NCBI RefSeq assembly: GCF_008244685.1
Contig: NZ_VTFT01000001.1
Location: forward strand, 2,335,248 to 2,399,247
Source: Luteimonas viscosa
Lineage (GTDB): Bacteria; Pseudomonadota; Gammaproteobacteria; Xanthomonadales; Xanthomonadaceae
Direction: 5' to 3'
DNA: 64,000 nucleotides
Shown: piece by piece, positions 51,806 to 60,667 of the stretch
How the letters are laid out: each line of letters begins with the position of its first letter
Numbering within the stretch: the stretch's first letter is position 1
Notes under the pieces: model-generated
The model's input: only the letters and a program-made list of their open reading frames with translations
Databases searched by the model: none
What the model was told of the DNA's origin: nothing
Translations under genes and position numbers: made by a program

Positions 51806-53695
51806 ATGACCGCCTGGTCGACCGAGCACGCGCGCAAGACCTATTCGATCCCGCACTGGGCGGAAGGCTATTTCGATGTCGACGACGCCGGCCACGTGGT
51901 CGTGCGCCCGCTCGGCGCCGACGGGCTGTCGATCGCGTTGCCGGAAATCGTCGACAAGGCACGCGAGCGCGGCGCCAACCTGCCGTTGCTGCTGCGCTTC
52001 CCCGACATCCTGGGCGACCGCCTGCGCCGGCTGCAGGCCGCGTTCGAGCAGGCGCAGGGCGAATGCGGCTACGCCGGCGGCTATACCGCGGTGTATCCGA
52101 TCAAGGTCAACCAGCACGCCGGCGTGGCCGGCACCCTGGCTTCGCACCACGGCGACGGCTTCGGCCTGGAAGCCGGCAGCAAGCCGGAACTGATGGCGGT
52201 GCTGGCGCTGTCGCGGCCCGGCGGGCTGATCGTCTGCAACGGCTACAAGGATCGCGAGTACATCCGCCTCGCGCTGATCGGACGCAAGCTCGGCCTGCAC
52301 ACCTTCCTCGTGGTGGAGAAGCCCTCGGAGCTGCCGCTGATCCTGGAGGAGGCGAAGGCGCTGGACGTGGAACCCGGGATCGGCGTGCGCATGCGGCTGG
52401 CCTCGCTCGGCGCCGGCAAGTGGCAGAACAGCGGCGGCGACAAGGCCAAGTTCGGCCTCTCTCCGCGCCAGGTGCTGGACCTGTGGAAGACCCTGCGCGA
52501 CGGCGGCATGGCCCATTGCCTGGGCCTGCTGCATTTCCACATGGGTTCGCAGATCTCCAACGTGCGCGACATCGCCAACGGCATGCGCGAGGCGACTCGC
52601 TACTTCGTCGAACTGTCGAAGCTTGGCGCGACGATCAGCCATGTCGACGTCGGCGGCGGCCTCGGCATCGATTACGAAGGCACGCGTTCGCGCAGCTTCT
52701 GCTCGATCAACTACGGCGTGCTCCAGTACGCCTCGACCATCGTCCAGCCGCTGGCCGACGCCTGCGCCGAGCACGACCTGGCGCATCCGCGCATCGTCAC
52801 CGAATGCGGCCGCGCGATGACCGCGCACCACGCGATGCTGGTGGCCAACGTGGTGGAGGTCGAGCGCGCGCCGGAGGGGAGGGTGCCGGACGCGCACGAC
52901 GACGAACCGCACGCGATCGCCTACCTGCGCGAGATCCACGGCGACCTCGACCGGCGCCCGCCGGTGGAACTGTTCCAGGAGGCGCAGCACTTCCACGCCG
53001 AAGGCCTGTCGGCCTACGCGCTCGGCCAGATCGACCTGGTCGCGCGCGCACGCATCGACGACCTGTTCTACGCGATCGCGCACGGCGTGCGCGGCCGCCT
53101 GAGCTACGACGAGAAGAGCCACCGGCCGTTGCTCGACGAACTGGCCGAGCGCCTGGTCGACAAGTACTTCGTCAATTTCAGCGTGTTCGAATCGATGCCC
53201 GACGTGTGGGCGATCGACCAGGTGTTCCCGATCGTGCCGATCGAGCGCCTGGACGAGTTCCCCGACCGGCGCGGCGTGATCGCCGACATGACCTGCGATT
53301 CCGACGGCAAGATCGACACCTACGTCGAGAACGAGGGCCTCGACACCTCGCTGCCGCTGCACGCGCCGCGCCCGGGCGAGAGCTACCGGCTCGGTTTCTT
53401 CCTGGTCGGCGCCTACCAGGAGATCCTCGGCGACATCCACAACCTGTTCGGCGACACCGACGCGGTCGAAGTGCGCCTCAACGGCGACGGCTACGCCATC
53501 ACCCAGCAGCGCAAGGGCGACACCACCGACGTGATGCTCGATTACGTCGGCTACAGGCTCGAGGACCTGCGCCGCATCTACAAGGCGCGGGTGGGCGCGG
53601 TCGACCTGAGCAAGGGCGAGGCCGCGCGCCTGAACGAGGCGCTGGAAGCCGGACTCACCGGCTACACCTACCTGGACGACGCGCCGCTGGCGTGA
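51806..53695 (+). CDS. speA: Biosynthetic arginine decarboxylase
   Basis: A 629-residue PLP enzyme converting arginine to agmatine. The PLP-binding Lys100 lies in AVYPIKVNQH, the specific mark of the biosynthetic fold-III enzymes. HFHMGSQISN, DVGGGLGIDYEGT, ECGRAMTAHHA and CDSDGKID all match SpeA. The length is normal. ATG at 51806 starts the usual short N-terminus (TAWSTEHARKTYSI); the ribosome site is weak, and an ATG 30 bases upstream overlaps the protease gene's downstream region. It follows the M48 pair on the same strand, 57 bases after its stop. A hairpin after the stop (53703-53723) may be its terminator. Confidence 0.95.
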   Translation: MTAWSTEHARKTYSIPHWAEGYFDVDDAGHVVVRPLGADGLSIALPEIVDKARERGANLPLLLRFPDILGDRLRRLQAAFEQAQGECGYAGGYTAVYPIKVNQHAGVAGTLASHHGDGFGLEAGSKPELMAVLALSRPGGLIVCNGYKDREYIRLALIGRKLGLHTFLVVEKPSELPLILEEAKALDVEPGIGVRMRLASLGAGKWQNSGGDKAKFGLSPRQVLDLWKTLRDGGMAHCLGLLHFHMGSQISNVRDIANGMREATRYFVELSKLGATISHVDVGGGLGIDYEGTRSRSFCSINYGVLQYASTIVQPLADACAEHDLAHPRIVTECGRAMTAHHAMLVANVVEVERAPEGRVPDAHDDEPHAIAYLREIHGDLDRRPPVELFQEAQHFHAEGLSAYALGQIDLVARARIDDLFYAIAHGVRGRLSYDEKSHRPLLDELAERLVDKYFVNFSVFESMPDVWAIDQVFPIVPIERLDEFPDRRGVIADMTCDSDGKIDTYVENEGLDTSLPLHAPRPGESYRLGFFLVGAYQEILGDIHNLFGDTDAVEVRLNGDGYAITQQRKGDTTDVMLDYVGYRLEDLRRIYKARVGAVDLSKGEAARLNEALEAGLTGYTYLDDAPLA

Positions 53696-53702
53696 TCGTG
53701 GC

Positions 53703-53723
53703 ACCGGCGCGCTCCGCGCCGGT
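53703..53723 (+). terminator. Hairpin after speA
   Basis: ACCGGCGCG-CTC-CGCGCCGGT is a perfect 9-bp stem with a 3-base loop, starting eight bases after the speA stop. There is no T-tract, so it may stabilise the 3' end or stop transcription with Rho. Confidence 0.5.
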
Positions 53724-53893
53724 CGGGGCAGGCCGGGCACGCGGGCGTGCGGGCCGCAGGGCGGCTGCCGCGTGAGCCGGTCCCCGTTGCATCGCGCGGG
53801 CAGGTCTTCCCACCGGCCGATGGCGGCCGACGCGAATCCGGATCGCCCGCGCGGTCGTCGGACCGCTCCGTCCGCGGGCAAGCGGCGTTGGTG

Positions 53894-54166
53894 TCAGTCC
53901 GCGGTCGCGGGGCTGATCACCGTGGTCACCTGCGACACCCGGTTGGCCGGGAAGCCGCCCTGGCGTGCGTGCTCCAGGATCAGCGCTTCCGAGGGCGCAC
54001 TGTAGATGCAGTAGATCCGGTCGCCGGTGACATAGCTGTGGTGCCACTGGATCTGCGGACCGAGGGCATCGAGCACCGCGCAGGACTTCTGCGAGATGCC
54101 GCGCAGCGCGTCTGGCGAGAGCTGGCCGGCGCCGGGAATGTCGCGTTCGATCACGTACTGCGGCAT
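53894..54166 (-). CDS. DUF4242-family small protein
   Basis: A 90-residue protein beginning MPQYVIERDIPGAG, the usual start of DUF4242 (nickel-responsive SCO4226-like) ferredoxin-fold proteins, with WHHSYVTGDRIYCIYSAPSE as the typical middle. The Streptomyces relative binds nickel. This family may simply act as a small metal- or ligand-binding dimer. The ATG at 54166 was chosen over one 39 bases upstream because it starts the domain exactly. It lies downstream of the sigma factor/DUF6768 pair on the same strand, with 75 bases between. Confidence 0.85.
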   Translation of the reverse strand: MPQYVIERDIPGAGQLSPDALRGISQKSCAVLDALGPQIQWHHSYVTGDRIYCIYSAPSEALILEHARQGGFPANRVSQVTTVISPATAD

Positions 54167-54241
54167 GTCGGGTTCTCCGTTGGAACGCCCCTGCCTCCGT
54201 GCCAACGCAGGAGCCCGCGTCGGGCGGCCATGCGGTGCGGT

Positions 54242-54613
54242 TCAGTCCACCGATTCGCGCAGCATTGCCACCTGCAGCTCCACGCGCTTGAGTTCGCGCA
54301 GGGTGCGGTTGGCTTCCACCCGCGTCCCCATGAAGGCCTTCATCATCGCCGCGTACTGGAGCAGCAGCACCGCGACGACGCCCCACTTCAATGCCGCCAG
54401 CACGTCGTCGCTCGTCCACAGCTGCCAGAACGCGAACGCGAACCCGGCGAACGATGCCAGCGCGGTGACGTACGCGAGCATGCCCACCCACCCCTGCGGG
54501 CCGCGGAACAGCCCCAGCGCCTGCGAGAGGTAGCCGGGCTCGCCATGGCTGGCCAGCAGTGCGCGGTCCTCGGCCGACAGCGCGCGTTCGATCAGGTCAT
54601 CGGTCTTGTCCAT
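54242..54613 (-). CDS. DUF6768-type membrane protein, likely partner of the ECF sigma factor
   Basis: A 123-residue protein. AAGGAG precedes the ATG, which lies within the end of the sigma gene (overlap 17 bases). The soluble N-terminus (DDLIERALSAEDRALLASHGEP) leads to two membrane helices (about 44-65 and 73-92), then a short charged C-terminal helix. This domain (DUF6768) is found next to ECF-type sigma factors. It may act as the membrane anti-sigma factor or sensor, though it lacks a zinc anti-sigma motif. The function is inferred from context. Confidence 0.78.
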   Translation of the reverse strand: MDKTDDLIERALSAEDRALLASHGEPGYLSQALGLFRGPQGWVGMLAYVTALASFAGFAFAFWQLWTSDDVLAALKWGVVAVLLLQYAAMMKAFMGTRVEANRTLRELKRVELQVAMLRESVD

Positions 54614-55166
54614 CTTCAGCTCCTTCGAGTCTTGCGCGGATCCTGCGTCGCGCATGCATGAGCCGGGTCTTCACCGTCCCCGGCGGGATGTCGAGCGCGA
54701 CCGCGATTTCGGCCACGCCCAGGTGTTCGAGGTAGTACAGCGACAGCGCCGCGCGCTGCTCCGCGGGCAATCCGGACATCGCGCCCAGCACGTTGCGCAG
54801 TTCGGCCGCGGTTTCGCCGGTCGGTTCCAGCGCATGCGCCAGCGTCGGATCGGTGGCGACGCCCGCCAGTCCGGCACGCTCGCGGCCGGCGTCGCGGAAC
54901 ATCCGCTGGCAGCGGCGGGTCACGATCCGCAGCGCCCATGCCGGAAACGCCGCCGCGTCGTCGAGGCCGCGGATGCCGCGCAGGATCTCCAGCCACGCGT
55001 CCTGCACCGCGTCGCGCGCCTGCTCCGGCTGCCCGGTCAGGCGCCAGGCATGCCGCAGCAGTCGCGGATGCCAACGCGCGACCAGGCGCTCCCAGGCGAC
55101 GCGGTCGCCCGCGCGCGCCGAGGCGGCGAGGTACTCGTCGAAGATCCGTCCGCTGTCGCGCCGCAC
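54597..55166 (-). CDS. ECF-subfamily RNA polymerase sigma factor
   Basis: A 189-residue sigma-70 family protein with region 2 (about 15-80; core DAVQDAWLEILRG) and region 4 (about 125-180; LPAEQRAALSLYYLEHLGVA and IPPGTVKTRLMHARRRIR). GTG at 55166 has GGGAG seven bases upstream and gives the common ECF length; an ATG further up (55229) adds 21 residues of unlikely sequence. It overlaps the DUF6768 gene, so sigma and partner are co-translated. A sequence like an ECF promoter lies upstream, so it may be autoregulated. The stimulus is unknown. Confidence 0.88.
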   Translation of the reverse strand: MRRDSGRIFDEYLAASARAGDRVAWERLVARWHPRLLRHAWRLTGQPEQARDAVQDAWLEILRGIRGLDDAAAFPAWALRIVTRRCQRMFRDAGRERAGLAGVATDPTLAHALEPTGETAAELRNVLGAMSGLPAEQRAALSLYYLEHLGVAEIAVALDIPPGTVKTRLMHARRRIRARLEGAEDGQDR

Positions 55167-55188
55167 GTGCCGGCTCCCGTTGCCGTGT

Positions 55189-55223
55189 GTCGTGCCAGTA
55201 AGGTGTCGCGTTCCGGCGGAACG
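55189..55223 (-). promoter_or_regulatory. Possible ECF-type promoter of the sigma operon
   Basis: On the minus strand GGAACG (complement of 55209-55214) is followed after 16 bases by CGAC, similar to the ECF pattern GGAAC-N16-CGTC. The -35 is part of an inverted repeat CGTTCC-GGC-GGAACG (55209-55223). It lies just upstream of the sigma start, consistent with autoregulation. The evidence is weak. Confidence 0.3.
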
Positions 55224-55318
55224 GTTCAATCCGGTCGATCCGTTGCGCTGCCCGGGTCAACCGCCACCCTCCGGTGCGGCGCTATGCTGACCCTATCGCC
55301 CTCCCCCGAGAGACGCCC

Positions 55319-56260
55319 ATGTCCCTGACCAACGCCACCTTCCTTGCCGTCGCCCTGGCCGCCCTGCTGGCAGGTTGCGCCGAGTCCCCGCCACCCCCGG
55401 CGCCGACACCCGCGCCGCCCGAGGCCCAGGCCACCCCCGCGCCCGCGGCGCATCCCGACGTGCACCACTTCAGCATCGGCCGGTACGCCGCCATGGTGCT
55501 GCGCGACGGCGACATCCGCGTGCCCAACGACGGCTCGACCGTCGCCCAGGGCGTGCCGAAGGCCGAGACCGACGCCCTGCTCGCCGCCGCCGGGCAGCCG
55601 ACCGACACCCTGCACCTCGCCATACAGGCCCTGCTGGTGCGTGCCGGCGACCGCGTGGTGCTGTTCGACAGCGGCGCCGGCAAGGCGGCGTTCGCCGATG
55701 CCGGCCGCCTGCCGCAGTCCCTGCAGGCAGCGGGAGTGGACGCGGCGGACGTGACCGACATCGTCATCAGCCATGCCCATGGCGACCACGTCGGCGGCCT
55801 GCTCGACGGCGACGGCCGGCCCGCGTTCGCCAATGCCGCGATCCGCCTGTCGGCACCGGAATGGGAAGCGCTGCAGGGCGATGCCGGCATGGCCGCGCTG
55901 GCCGAGGCGATCGCGCCGCGCGTGGAAGCCTTCGAGCCCGGCGCCGAGGTGCTGCCCGGCGTGACCAGCCTGCCGGTCGAAGGCCACACCCCGGGCCACA
56001 GCGCCTACGTCATCGCCGACGGCGACCAGCGCCTGCTGTACATCGGCGACAGCGCCCACCACCACGTCATCTCGGTGCAGCGCCCGCGCTGGACGATCCA
56101 GTTCGATCGCGATGCGCCGCTGGCCGAGGACAGCCGCGAAGCGCTGCTGGCCCGGATCGCGGACGAAGGCTGGACCATGCAGTCGCCGCATTTCCCGTTC
56201 CCCGGGCTGGGACGCATCGAACGCAGCGAGGGCAGCTTCGTCTGGGTGCCGGCGGACTGA
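55319..56260 (+). CDS. Metallo-beta-lactamase-fold lipoprotein hydrolase
   Basis: A 313-residue protein. The signal peptide ends in L-A-G-C (Cys20), so it is a lipoprotein, followed by a Pro/Ala linker (about 22-46). The MBL zinc motif is His152-Ala-His154-Gly-Asp156-His157 (VISHAHGDHVGG). Further ligands are in GHTPGHSAYV and GDSAHHHV. Family members include quorum-quenching lactonases, glyoxalases and others; the substrate is unknown. The ATG (55319) lies in a short divergent region opposite the sigma gene. It is convergent with the YdfG-like gene, and a strong hairpin lies between the stops. Confidence 0.88.
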   Translation: MSLTNATFLAVALAALLAGCAESPPPPAPTPAPPEAQATPAPAAHPDVHHFSIGRYAAMVLRDGDIRVPNDGSTVAQGVPKAETDALLAAAGQPTDTLHLAIQALLVRAGDRVVLFDSGAGKAAFADAGRLPQSLQAAGVDAADVTDIVISHAHGDHVGGLLDGDGRPAFANAAIRLSAPEWEALQGDAGMAALAEAIAPRVEAFEPGAEVLPGVTSLPVEGHTPGHSAYVIADGDQRLLYIGDSAHHHVISVQRPRWTIQFDRDAPLAEDSREALLARIADEGWTMQSPHFPFPGLGRIERSEGSFVWVPAD

Positions 56261-56268
56261 TGCGGACG

Positions 56269-56302
56269 CGCGGCGGGCGACGCCGACGCGTCACCCGCCG
56301 CG
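56269..56302. terminator. Hairpin at the convergent ends of two genes
   Basis: Bases 56269-56282 pair with 56289-56302 in a 15-bp-scale stem (CGCGGCGGG-C-GACGC / GCGTC-A-CCCGCCGCG) with one C-A mismatch and a short CGAC-type loop. It contains the stop codon of the minus-strand dehydrogenase gene (56291-56293). It probably stops both transcripts; no T-run. Confidence 0.55.
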
Positions 56303-57043
56303 ATGTACCTGGAATCCGGCCACCGACTGCGTCACCGGCATGATCTCCAGCCGGTTGATGTTGAGGTGCGGCGGCAGCGTGGCGACGTAATGGATCACGC
56401 CGGCGATGTCGTCGGCGGTCATCGGTTGCGCGCCTGCATACAGGGTGTCCGAGGCGCGCTGGTCGCCGCTCGTGCGGACCAGGGTGAACTCGGTTTCGGC
56501 CATGCCCGGCTCGATCGCGGTCACGCGCACGCCGGTGCCGTGCAGGTCGGAGCGCAATCCGAGCGAGAACTGGCTGACGAAGGCCTTGGTGCCGCCGTAG
56601 ACGTTGCCGCCCGGATACGGATACACGCCGGCGACGGAACTGATGTTGATGATCGCGCCGCGGCGCTCGATCAGCCCCGGCAGCAGCGCGTGGGTCAGCG
56701 TGGCCAGCGCGGTGATGTTGGTGTCGATCATCTGCCGCCACTGCGCCAGGTCCGCGTGCTGCGCGAACGCGGTGCCCAGGGCGAGGCCGGCGTTGTTGAC
56801 CAGCACGTCGATGTCCGCGAACCCGGCAGGGATCGCGTCGAGCGCGGCCTGCATCGCAGCGCCGTCGCGGATGTCGAAGGCCGCCACGTGCAGGCGCTCG
56901 CCGCCGTGGCGATCGAGCAGGGCCTGCAGGCGTTCGGCGCGGCGGCCGGTGGCGACGACGCGCCAGCCGTCGGCGAGGAAGCGCTCGACCGCGGCGGCGC
57001 CGAAACCGGAGGTGGCGCCGGTGATCAGGATGGTCCGTGACAT
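56291..57043 (-). CDS. ydfG: SDR oxidoreductase, YdfG-type (3-hydroxy acid / malonic semialdehyde family)
   Basis: A 250-residue NADP-dependent dehydrogenase. TGATSGFG (8-15), NNAG, and YGGTK (active-site Tyr-x3-Lys) are present. The segment GGNVYGGTKAFVSQFSLGLR and RLEIMPVTQS match E. coli YdfG closely. In E. coli YdfG reduces malonic semialdehyde to 3-hydroxypropionate and oxidises L-allo-threonine and serine. Length agrees. It is convergent with the MBL gene and lies 32 bases downstream of the ICMT-like gene. Confidence 0.87.
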   Translation of the reverse strand: MSRTILITGATSGFGAAAVERFLADGWRVVATGRRAERLQALLDRHGGERLHVAAFDIRDGAAMQAALDAIPAGFADIDVLVNNAGLALGTAFAQHADLAQWRQMIDTNITALATLTHALLPGLIERRGAIINISSVAGVYPYPGGNVYGGTKAFVSQFSLGLRSDLHGTGVRVTAIEPGMAETEFTLVRTSGDQRASDTLYAGAQPMTADDIAGVIHYVATLPPHLNINRLEIMPVTQSVAGFQVHRGG

Positions 57044-57075
57044 GTGTCGATTCTAAGCCGTGGGCCGCGCCGGGA

Positions 57076-57642
57076 TCACCACAGCCACGGCAGCAATCTC
57101 CAGGTGGCGCGCGCGTAGTCGGGATACTCGTCGGGAAACGCTTCGCGCAACATGGCTTCCTCCACCCGGATGCGCCGTGCGAACGCGGGCGCCACCGGCA
57201 ACGCCACCGCCAGCCACGCCCAGCCATCGCCGAGCGCCAGCGCGAAACCGAGCAGGGTCAGCAGCAGTCCGCTGTAGGCGGGGTGGCGCAACAGCCGGTA
57301 CGGGCCATGCCGGACCAGGCGGTGGCCGGGCCGGATCGCCACGTCGACGGTGAAGTGTTCCGCCAGCACCCGCACCGACCATGCCCGCAACGCGATGCCC
57401 GCGGCCATCGCCGCGATCCCGCCCCGGAACAGCGGCATGGCGAACTGTTGCGGCAGCGGCCAGGCGTGCAGCAGCGACAGCACCACCGCCAGCGCCAGGG
57501 CGCCCGGTACGGCGAGGTGCAGCAGGCGCAGGGTGCCGTCGTCGCCGCGGCGCGCGTCGGGGCCGGAACGACGTCGGTCGATCCAGAGCTCGCAGGCGAT
57601 CCAGATGGCGCACAGGACCACGAAGACGGGGTGCCAGGGCAT
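57076..57642 (-). CDS. Isoprenylcysteine carboxyl methyltransferase-like membrane protein
   Basis: A 188-residue integral membrane protein with about four or five helices. VRHGPYRLLRHPAYSGLLL and the EEAMLREAFPDEYPDYA ending are marks of the ICMT/PEMT phospholipid methyltransferase superfamily, which uses SAM at the membrane. Bacterial substrates are usually unknown; a lipid or small hydrophobic acceptor is likely. It lies upstream of ydfG on the same strand with a short gap, so the two may be co-transcribed. Confidence 0.85.
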   Translation of the reverse strand: MPWHPVFVVLCAIWIACELWIDRRRSGPDARRGDDGTLRLLHLAVPGALALAVVLSLLHAWPLPQQFAMPLFRGGIAAMAAGIALRAWSVRVLAEHFTVDVAIRPGHRLVRHGPYRLLRHPAYSGLLLTLLGFALALGDGWAWLAVALPVAPAFARRIRVEEAMLREAFPDEYPDYARATWRLLPWLW

Positions 57643-57678
57643 GCGCGCAGTGTCGCGCGCCGGGCGTCGTGGCCGGGT

Positions 57679-58065
57679 CTACGTCCCGGGCTTGCGTGGC
57701 GGCGGCTTCGCCGCCTTCTTCGCGGGCCTGGCCTGCTGCGGTTTCGCCGCGTCGTCGTCGCCCTGCGCCGCCGGCTTGCGCTTGCGCCCGGTGGCGGTCT
57801 TGCCGCGGGTCTTCGCCCTGGTCGCGCGATGCTTCTTCAGCATGTCCTCGGCCAGCACGATGTCCTCGGACAGGATGCCCGCGGCGCGGGCGATCGCGAT
57901 CCGCGCCTCGGCACGGTTCTCGTCGGGATTGGCCTGCAGCAGTTCGCGGATGGCGTCGCGCAGCGCCTGCTCGGCGTTGCGCTTGAGCTTGAGGTCGTTG
58001 CTCTCGCGGAACAGCGCCAGCAGCGCATCGACGACGGGTTTGATCAGGGCGGCTTCGATGGCCAT
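57679..58065 (-). CDS. Small protein with a Lys/Ala/Pro-rich histone-like tail
   Basis: A 128-residue protein. Residues 1-80 form an amphipathic all-helical domain (MAIEAALIKPVVDALLALFR then RNAEQALRDAIRELLQ). The last 48 residues are rich in Lys, Arg, Ala and Pro with no Trp or Cys, like AlgP/H1-type nucleic-acid-binding tails. No family is recognised. Binding to DNA or RNA, or a phasin-like role for the helical part, are guesses. It sits 76 bases downstream of the SPOR protein gene, same strand. Confidence 0.65.
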   Translation of the reverse strand: MAIEAALIKPVVDALLALFRESNDLKLKRNAEQALRDAIRELLQANPDENRAEARIAIARAAGILSEDIVLAEDMLKKHRATRAKTRGKTATGRKRKPAAQGDDDAAKPQQARPAKKAAKPPPRKPGT

Positions 58066-58141
58066 GGCGGTGCCTCTCTCCAGGTCCGGCAGTGTGCCGT
58101 GCCGGCATCGCGCGGTCTGCGACCGCCCTGCGACGGAGCGC

Positions 58142-58891
58142 TCAGTTCGCCCGGATCGCCAGCGCCGGCAGGCCGCCGTTGCCGAGCTTCTGCTTGGCTT
58201 CGGCCAGCTCGGTGGCGGTGCCGTAGGGGCCCATGCGCACCCGGTAGACGGTCTTGCCGTTGGCGACGCCGGATTCGACCCGGGCCGAGAGGCCGAGCAG
58301 GGCGATGCGGGCCTTGAGCGCCTCGGCATCGCCGGAAGCCCCGAAGGAACCGGCCTGGAGGATGTAGCGGGCGCCGTCGGGGGCGGCTGCGGGTACAGCG
58401 GCGGCAGCGGCGGTTGTCGCGGCGGACGTCGCCGCGGGCGCGGTTGGCGCGGGCGTGGCCGGAGTGGCGGGATCGGCGGCGTCCTGTTCGCGCTGGCGTT
58501 GCGCGGCGAGGGTGCGACGCTGGCGCTCGGCTTCCTCGCGCGCGCTGGCGGCCAGTTCCGCGTCGGTCATCGCCACTTCCTGCTCGGGCAGGACGGTGTA
58601 GAAGTCGTATTCGGGACTGGCGGCGCCGGCGTCCGGTGCCGCGGCGTCACGTCGCGTCGGGGCATCGTCCGCGGGGGGCGTTTCGCCTTCGTCGATCGCA
58701 CTCACCGGCGGTTGCGCGGCGGGGTTGGGCTGCGGCCGGAAGAACCCGTCCTCGCGGTCGGCTTTGAGGTACTTCGGCAGCACCAGCACCGCCACCAGCG
58801 CGATCACGATGCCGAGGACCATCCACGCCCAGCCGGGCATCGGGTTGCCGTCGTTGCGCCTCGCCTGGGTCTTGCCGCGTCGTGCTGCCAT
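58142..58891 (-). CDS. SPOR-domain membrane protein (FtsN-like)
   Basis: A 249-residue bitopic protein. A basic cytoplasmic N-terminus, a transmembrane helix (about 20-39) and a long Pro/Ala/Asp linker lead to the C-terminal SPOR domain (about 172-247; YILQAGSFGASGDAEALKAR and KTVYRVRMGPYGT). SPOR domains bind denuded glycan strands at the septum, so it probably works in cell division, though the FtsN activation helix is not obvious. It lies 14 bases downstream of argS; argS-SPOR is a common pair in this family, so it is likely co-transcribed. Confidence 0.9.
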   Translation of the reverse strand: MAARRGKTQARRNDGNPMPGWAWMVLGIVIALVAVLVLPKYLKADREDGFFRPQPNPAAQPPVSAIDEGETPPADDAPTRRDAAAPDAGAASPEYDFYTVLPEQEVAMTDAELAASAREEAERQRRTLAAQRQREQDAADPATPATPAPTAPAATSAATTAAAAAVPAAAPDGARYILQAGSFGASGDAEALKARIALLGLSARVESGVANGKTVYRVRMGPYGTATELAEAKQKLGNGGLPALAIRAN

Positions 58892-58905
58892 CTGCTGTCG
58901 CCCTC

Positions 58906-60594
58906 TTACATCCGTTCGGGCGCGCCGACGCCCAGCAATTGCAGCCCGTTCGCCAGTACCTGGCGTACCGCCAGCGCCAGCGCCAGTCGCGCGTCGCGCA
59001 CGGCGGCGTCTTCGACCAGGAACTGGTGGTCGTTGTAATACGTCTGGAACCCCTGCGCCAGTTCGAGCAGGTAGGCCGCGATCAGGTGGGGTTCAAGCTG
59101 CTCGCCCGCGGTGGCCACGATCTCGGGCCAGCGCGAGAGGTCGATCAGCAGGTCGCGCAGCGGGACGTCGTCGAGGTCGAGCGGCTGCGCCAGGCCGTTG
59201 TCGAGGCTGAAGGCCAGGCCGCGTTCCTCCAGCTGCCGCAGCAGTCCGCAGATGCGCGCGTGCGAGAGCTGGACGTAGTACACCGGATTGTCGAGCGACT
59301 GGCTGCGCGCCAGGTCGATGTCGAAGGTGAGCTGCGAATCGGGGCGGCGCGCAACCAGGAACCAGCGCACCGCGTCACGGCCCGTTTCCTCGATCAGGTC
59401 GCGCAGTGTGAGGTAGCTGCCGGCACGCTTGCCCAGCTTCACTTCCTGGCCGCCGCGCATCACCGTGACCATCTGGTGCAGCACGTATTCGGGATAGTCC
59501 GACGGGATGCCGGCATCGAGCGCCTGCAGGCCGGCCTTCACCCGCTGCAGCGAACCGTGGTGGTCGGCGCCGAGCTCGGTGATCGCGCGCTCGTAGCCGC
59601 GCTGCCATTTGTCCAGGTGATAGGCCACGTCCGGCACGAAATACGTGTAGGTGCCGTCGGACTTGCGCATCACGCGGTCCTTGTCGTCGCCGAAGTCGGT
59701 GGTCTTCAGCCACAGCGCGCCGCCATCCTCGTAGGTGTGGCCGTGGGCGATCAGTTCGCGCACGGTCTCCTCCACCTTGCCGTTGGTATACAGCGACGAC
59801 TCGAGGAAGTAGACGTCGAACGACACTCCGAAGGCGGCGAGGTCGGCGTTCTGCTCGCGGCGCAGCCAGGCGACGGCGAAGCGGCGGATCGCATCGAGGT
59901 CGTCGGCGTCGTGCTTGCCGGTGACGAGATGGCCCTCGACTTCCACGCTGTCGCCACGCAGGTAGGCGTGCGCCACGTCGGCGATGTAGTCGCCGTTGTA
60001 GGCCTCGGCCGGCCAGTCGGCATCGCCCGGCTTCAGTCCCTTCGCGCGCGCCTGGGTGGAACGTGCGAGATTCTCGATCTGCACGCCGGCATCGTTGTAG
60101 TAGTACTCGCGCTTGACGTTCCAGCCGTTGGCCTCGAGCACGCGCGCGATGCAATCGCCGATCACGCCGGCGCGCCCGTGGCCGACGTGCAGTGGGCCGG
60201 TCGGGTTGGCGGAGACGTATTCGACGCCGGAGGTGCGGCCGGCGCCGCTGTCGTTGCGGCCGTAACGTTCGCCCTCGGCAAACACCGTGGCGAGCTGGCG
60301 CTGCCAAGCCGCAGGCGACAGCCGGAAGTTGAGGAAGCCCGGCCCCGCGATCTCGACCGCCGCGATGTCGTCGTTCGCCGGCAGCGCGGCGACCAGCGCC
60401 TGCGCGAGCGCGCGCGGATTCGACTTCGCGGGCTTTGCGAGCAGCATCGCGGCGTTGGTGGAAAAATCGCCGTGCGCGCGATCCTTCGGCCGCTCGACGA
60501 CGAAGTCGGGCGGGGCGAGGTCGGCGGGCAGGGTGCCTGCGGCACGCAGGCCGGCGATGGCCTGTTCGATCAGGCCGCGGAGCTGGGATTTCAC
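58906..60594 (-). CDS. argS: Arginyl-tRNA synthetase
   Basis: A 562-residue class I tRNA synthetase charging tRNA-Arg with arginine. The HIGH-type motif is PTGPLHVGH (131-139) within [16 protein letters not shown]. An imperfect KMSKS region ([15 protein letters not shown]) follows; ArgRS frequently lacks the canonical lysine there. The N-terminal Add1 domain and the C-terminal anticodon-binding DALR domain (...[19 protein letters not shown]) are present. The final residues match the family. The ATG is the first with a suitable length. Confidence 0.96.
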   Translation of the reverse strand: MKSQLRGLIEQAIAGLRAAGTLPADLAPPDFVVERPKDRAHGDFSTNAAMLLAKPAKSNPRALAQALVAALPANDDIAAVEIAGPGFLNFRLSPAAWQRQLATVFAEGERYGRNDSGAGRTSGVEYVSANPTGPLHVGHGRAGVIGDCIARVLEANGWNVKREYYYNDAGVQIENLARSTQARAKGLKPGDADWPAEAYNGDYIADVAHAYLRGDSVEVEGHLVTGKHDADDLDAIRRFAVAWLRREQNADLAAFGVSFDVYFLESSLYTNGKVEETVRELIAHGHTYEDGGALWLKTTDFGDDKDRVMRKSDGTYTYFVPDVAYHLDKWQRGYERAITELGADHHGSLQRVKAGLQALDAGIPSDYPEYVLHQMVTVMRGGQEVKLGKRAGSYLTLRDLIEETGRDAVRWFLVARRPDSQLTFDIDLARSQSLDNPVYYVQLSHARICGLLRQLEERGLAFSLDNGLAQPLDLDDVPLRDLLIDLSRWPEIVATAGEQLEPHLIAAYLLELAQGFQTYYNDHQFLVEDAAVRDARLALALAVRQVLANGLQLLGVGAPERM

Positions 60595-60667
60595 GGAAGG
60601 CGCATCGGGTTTTGCAGGCCGGCATTGTACGCGAGCGCGCCCGGCGTCCCGCGGATGGCCGTGGTGG

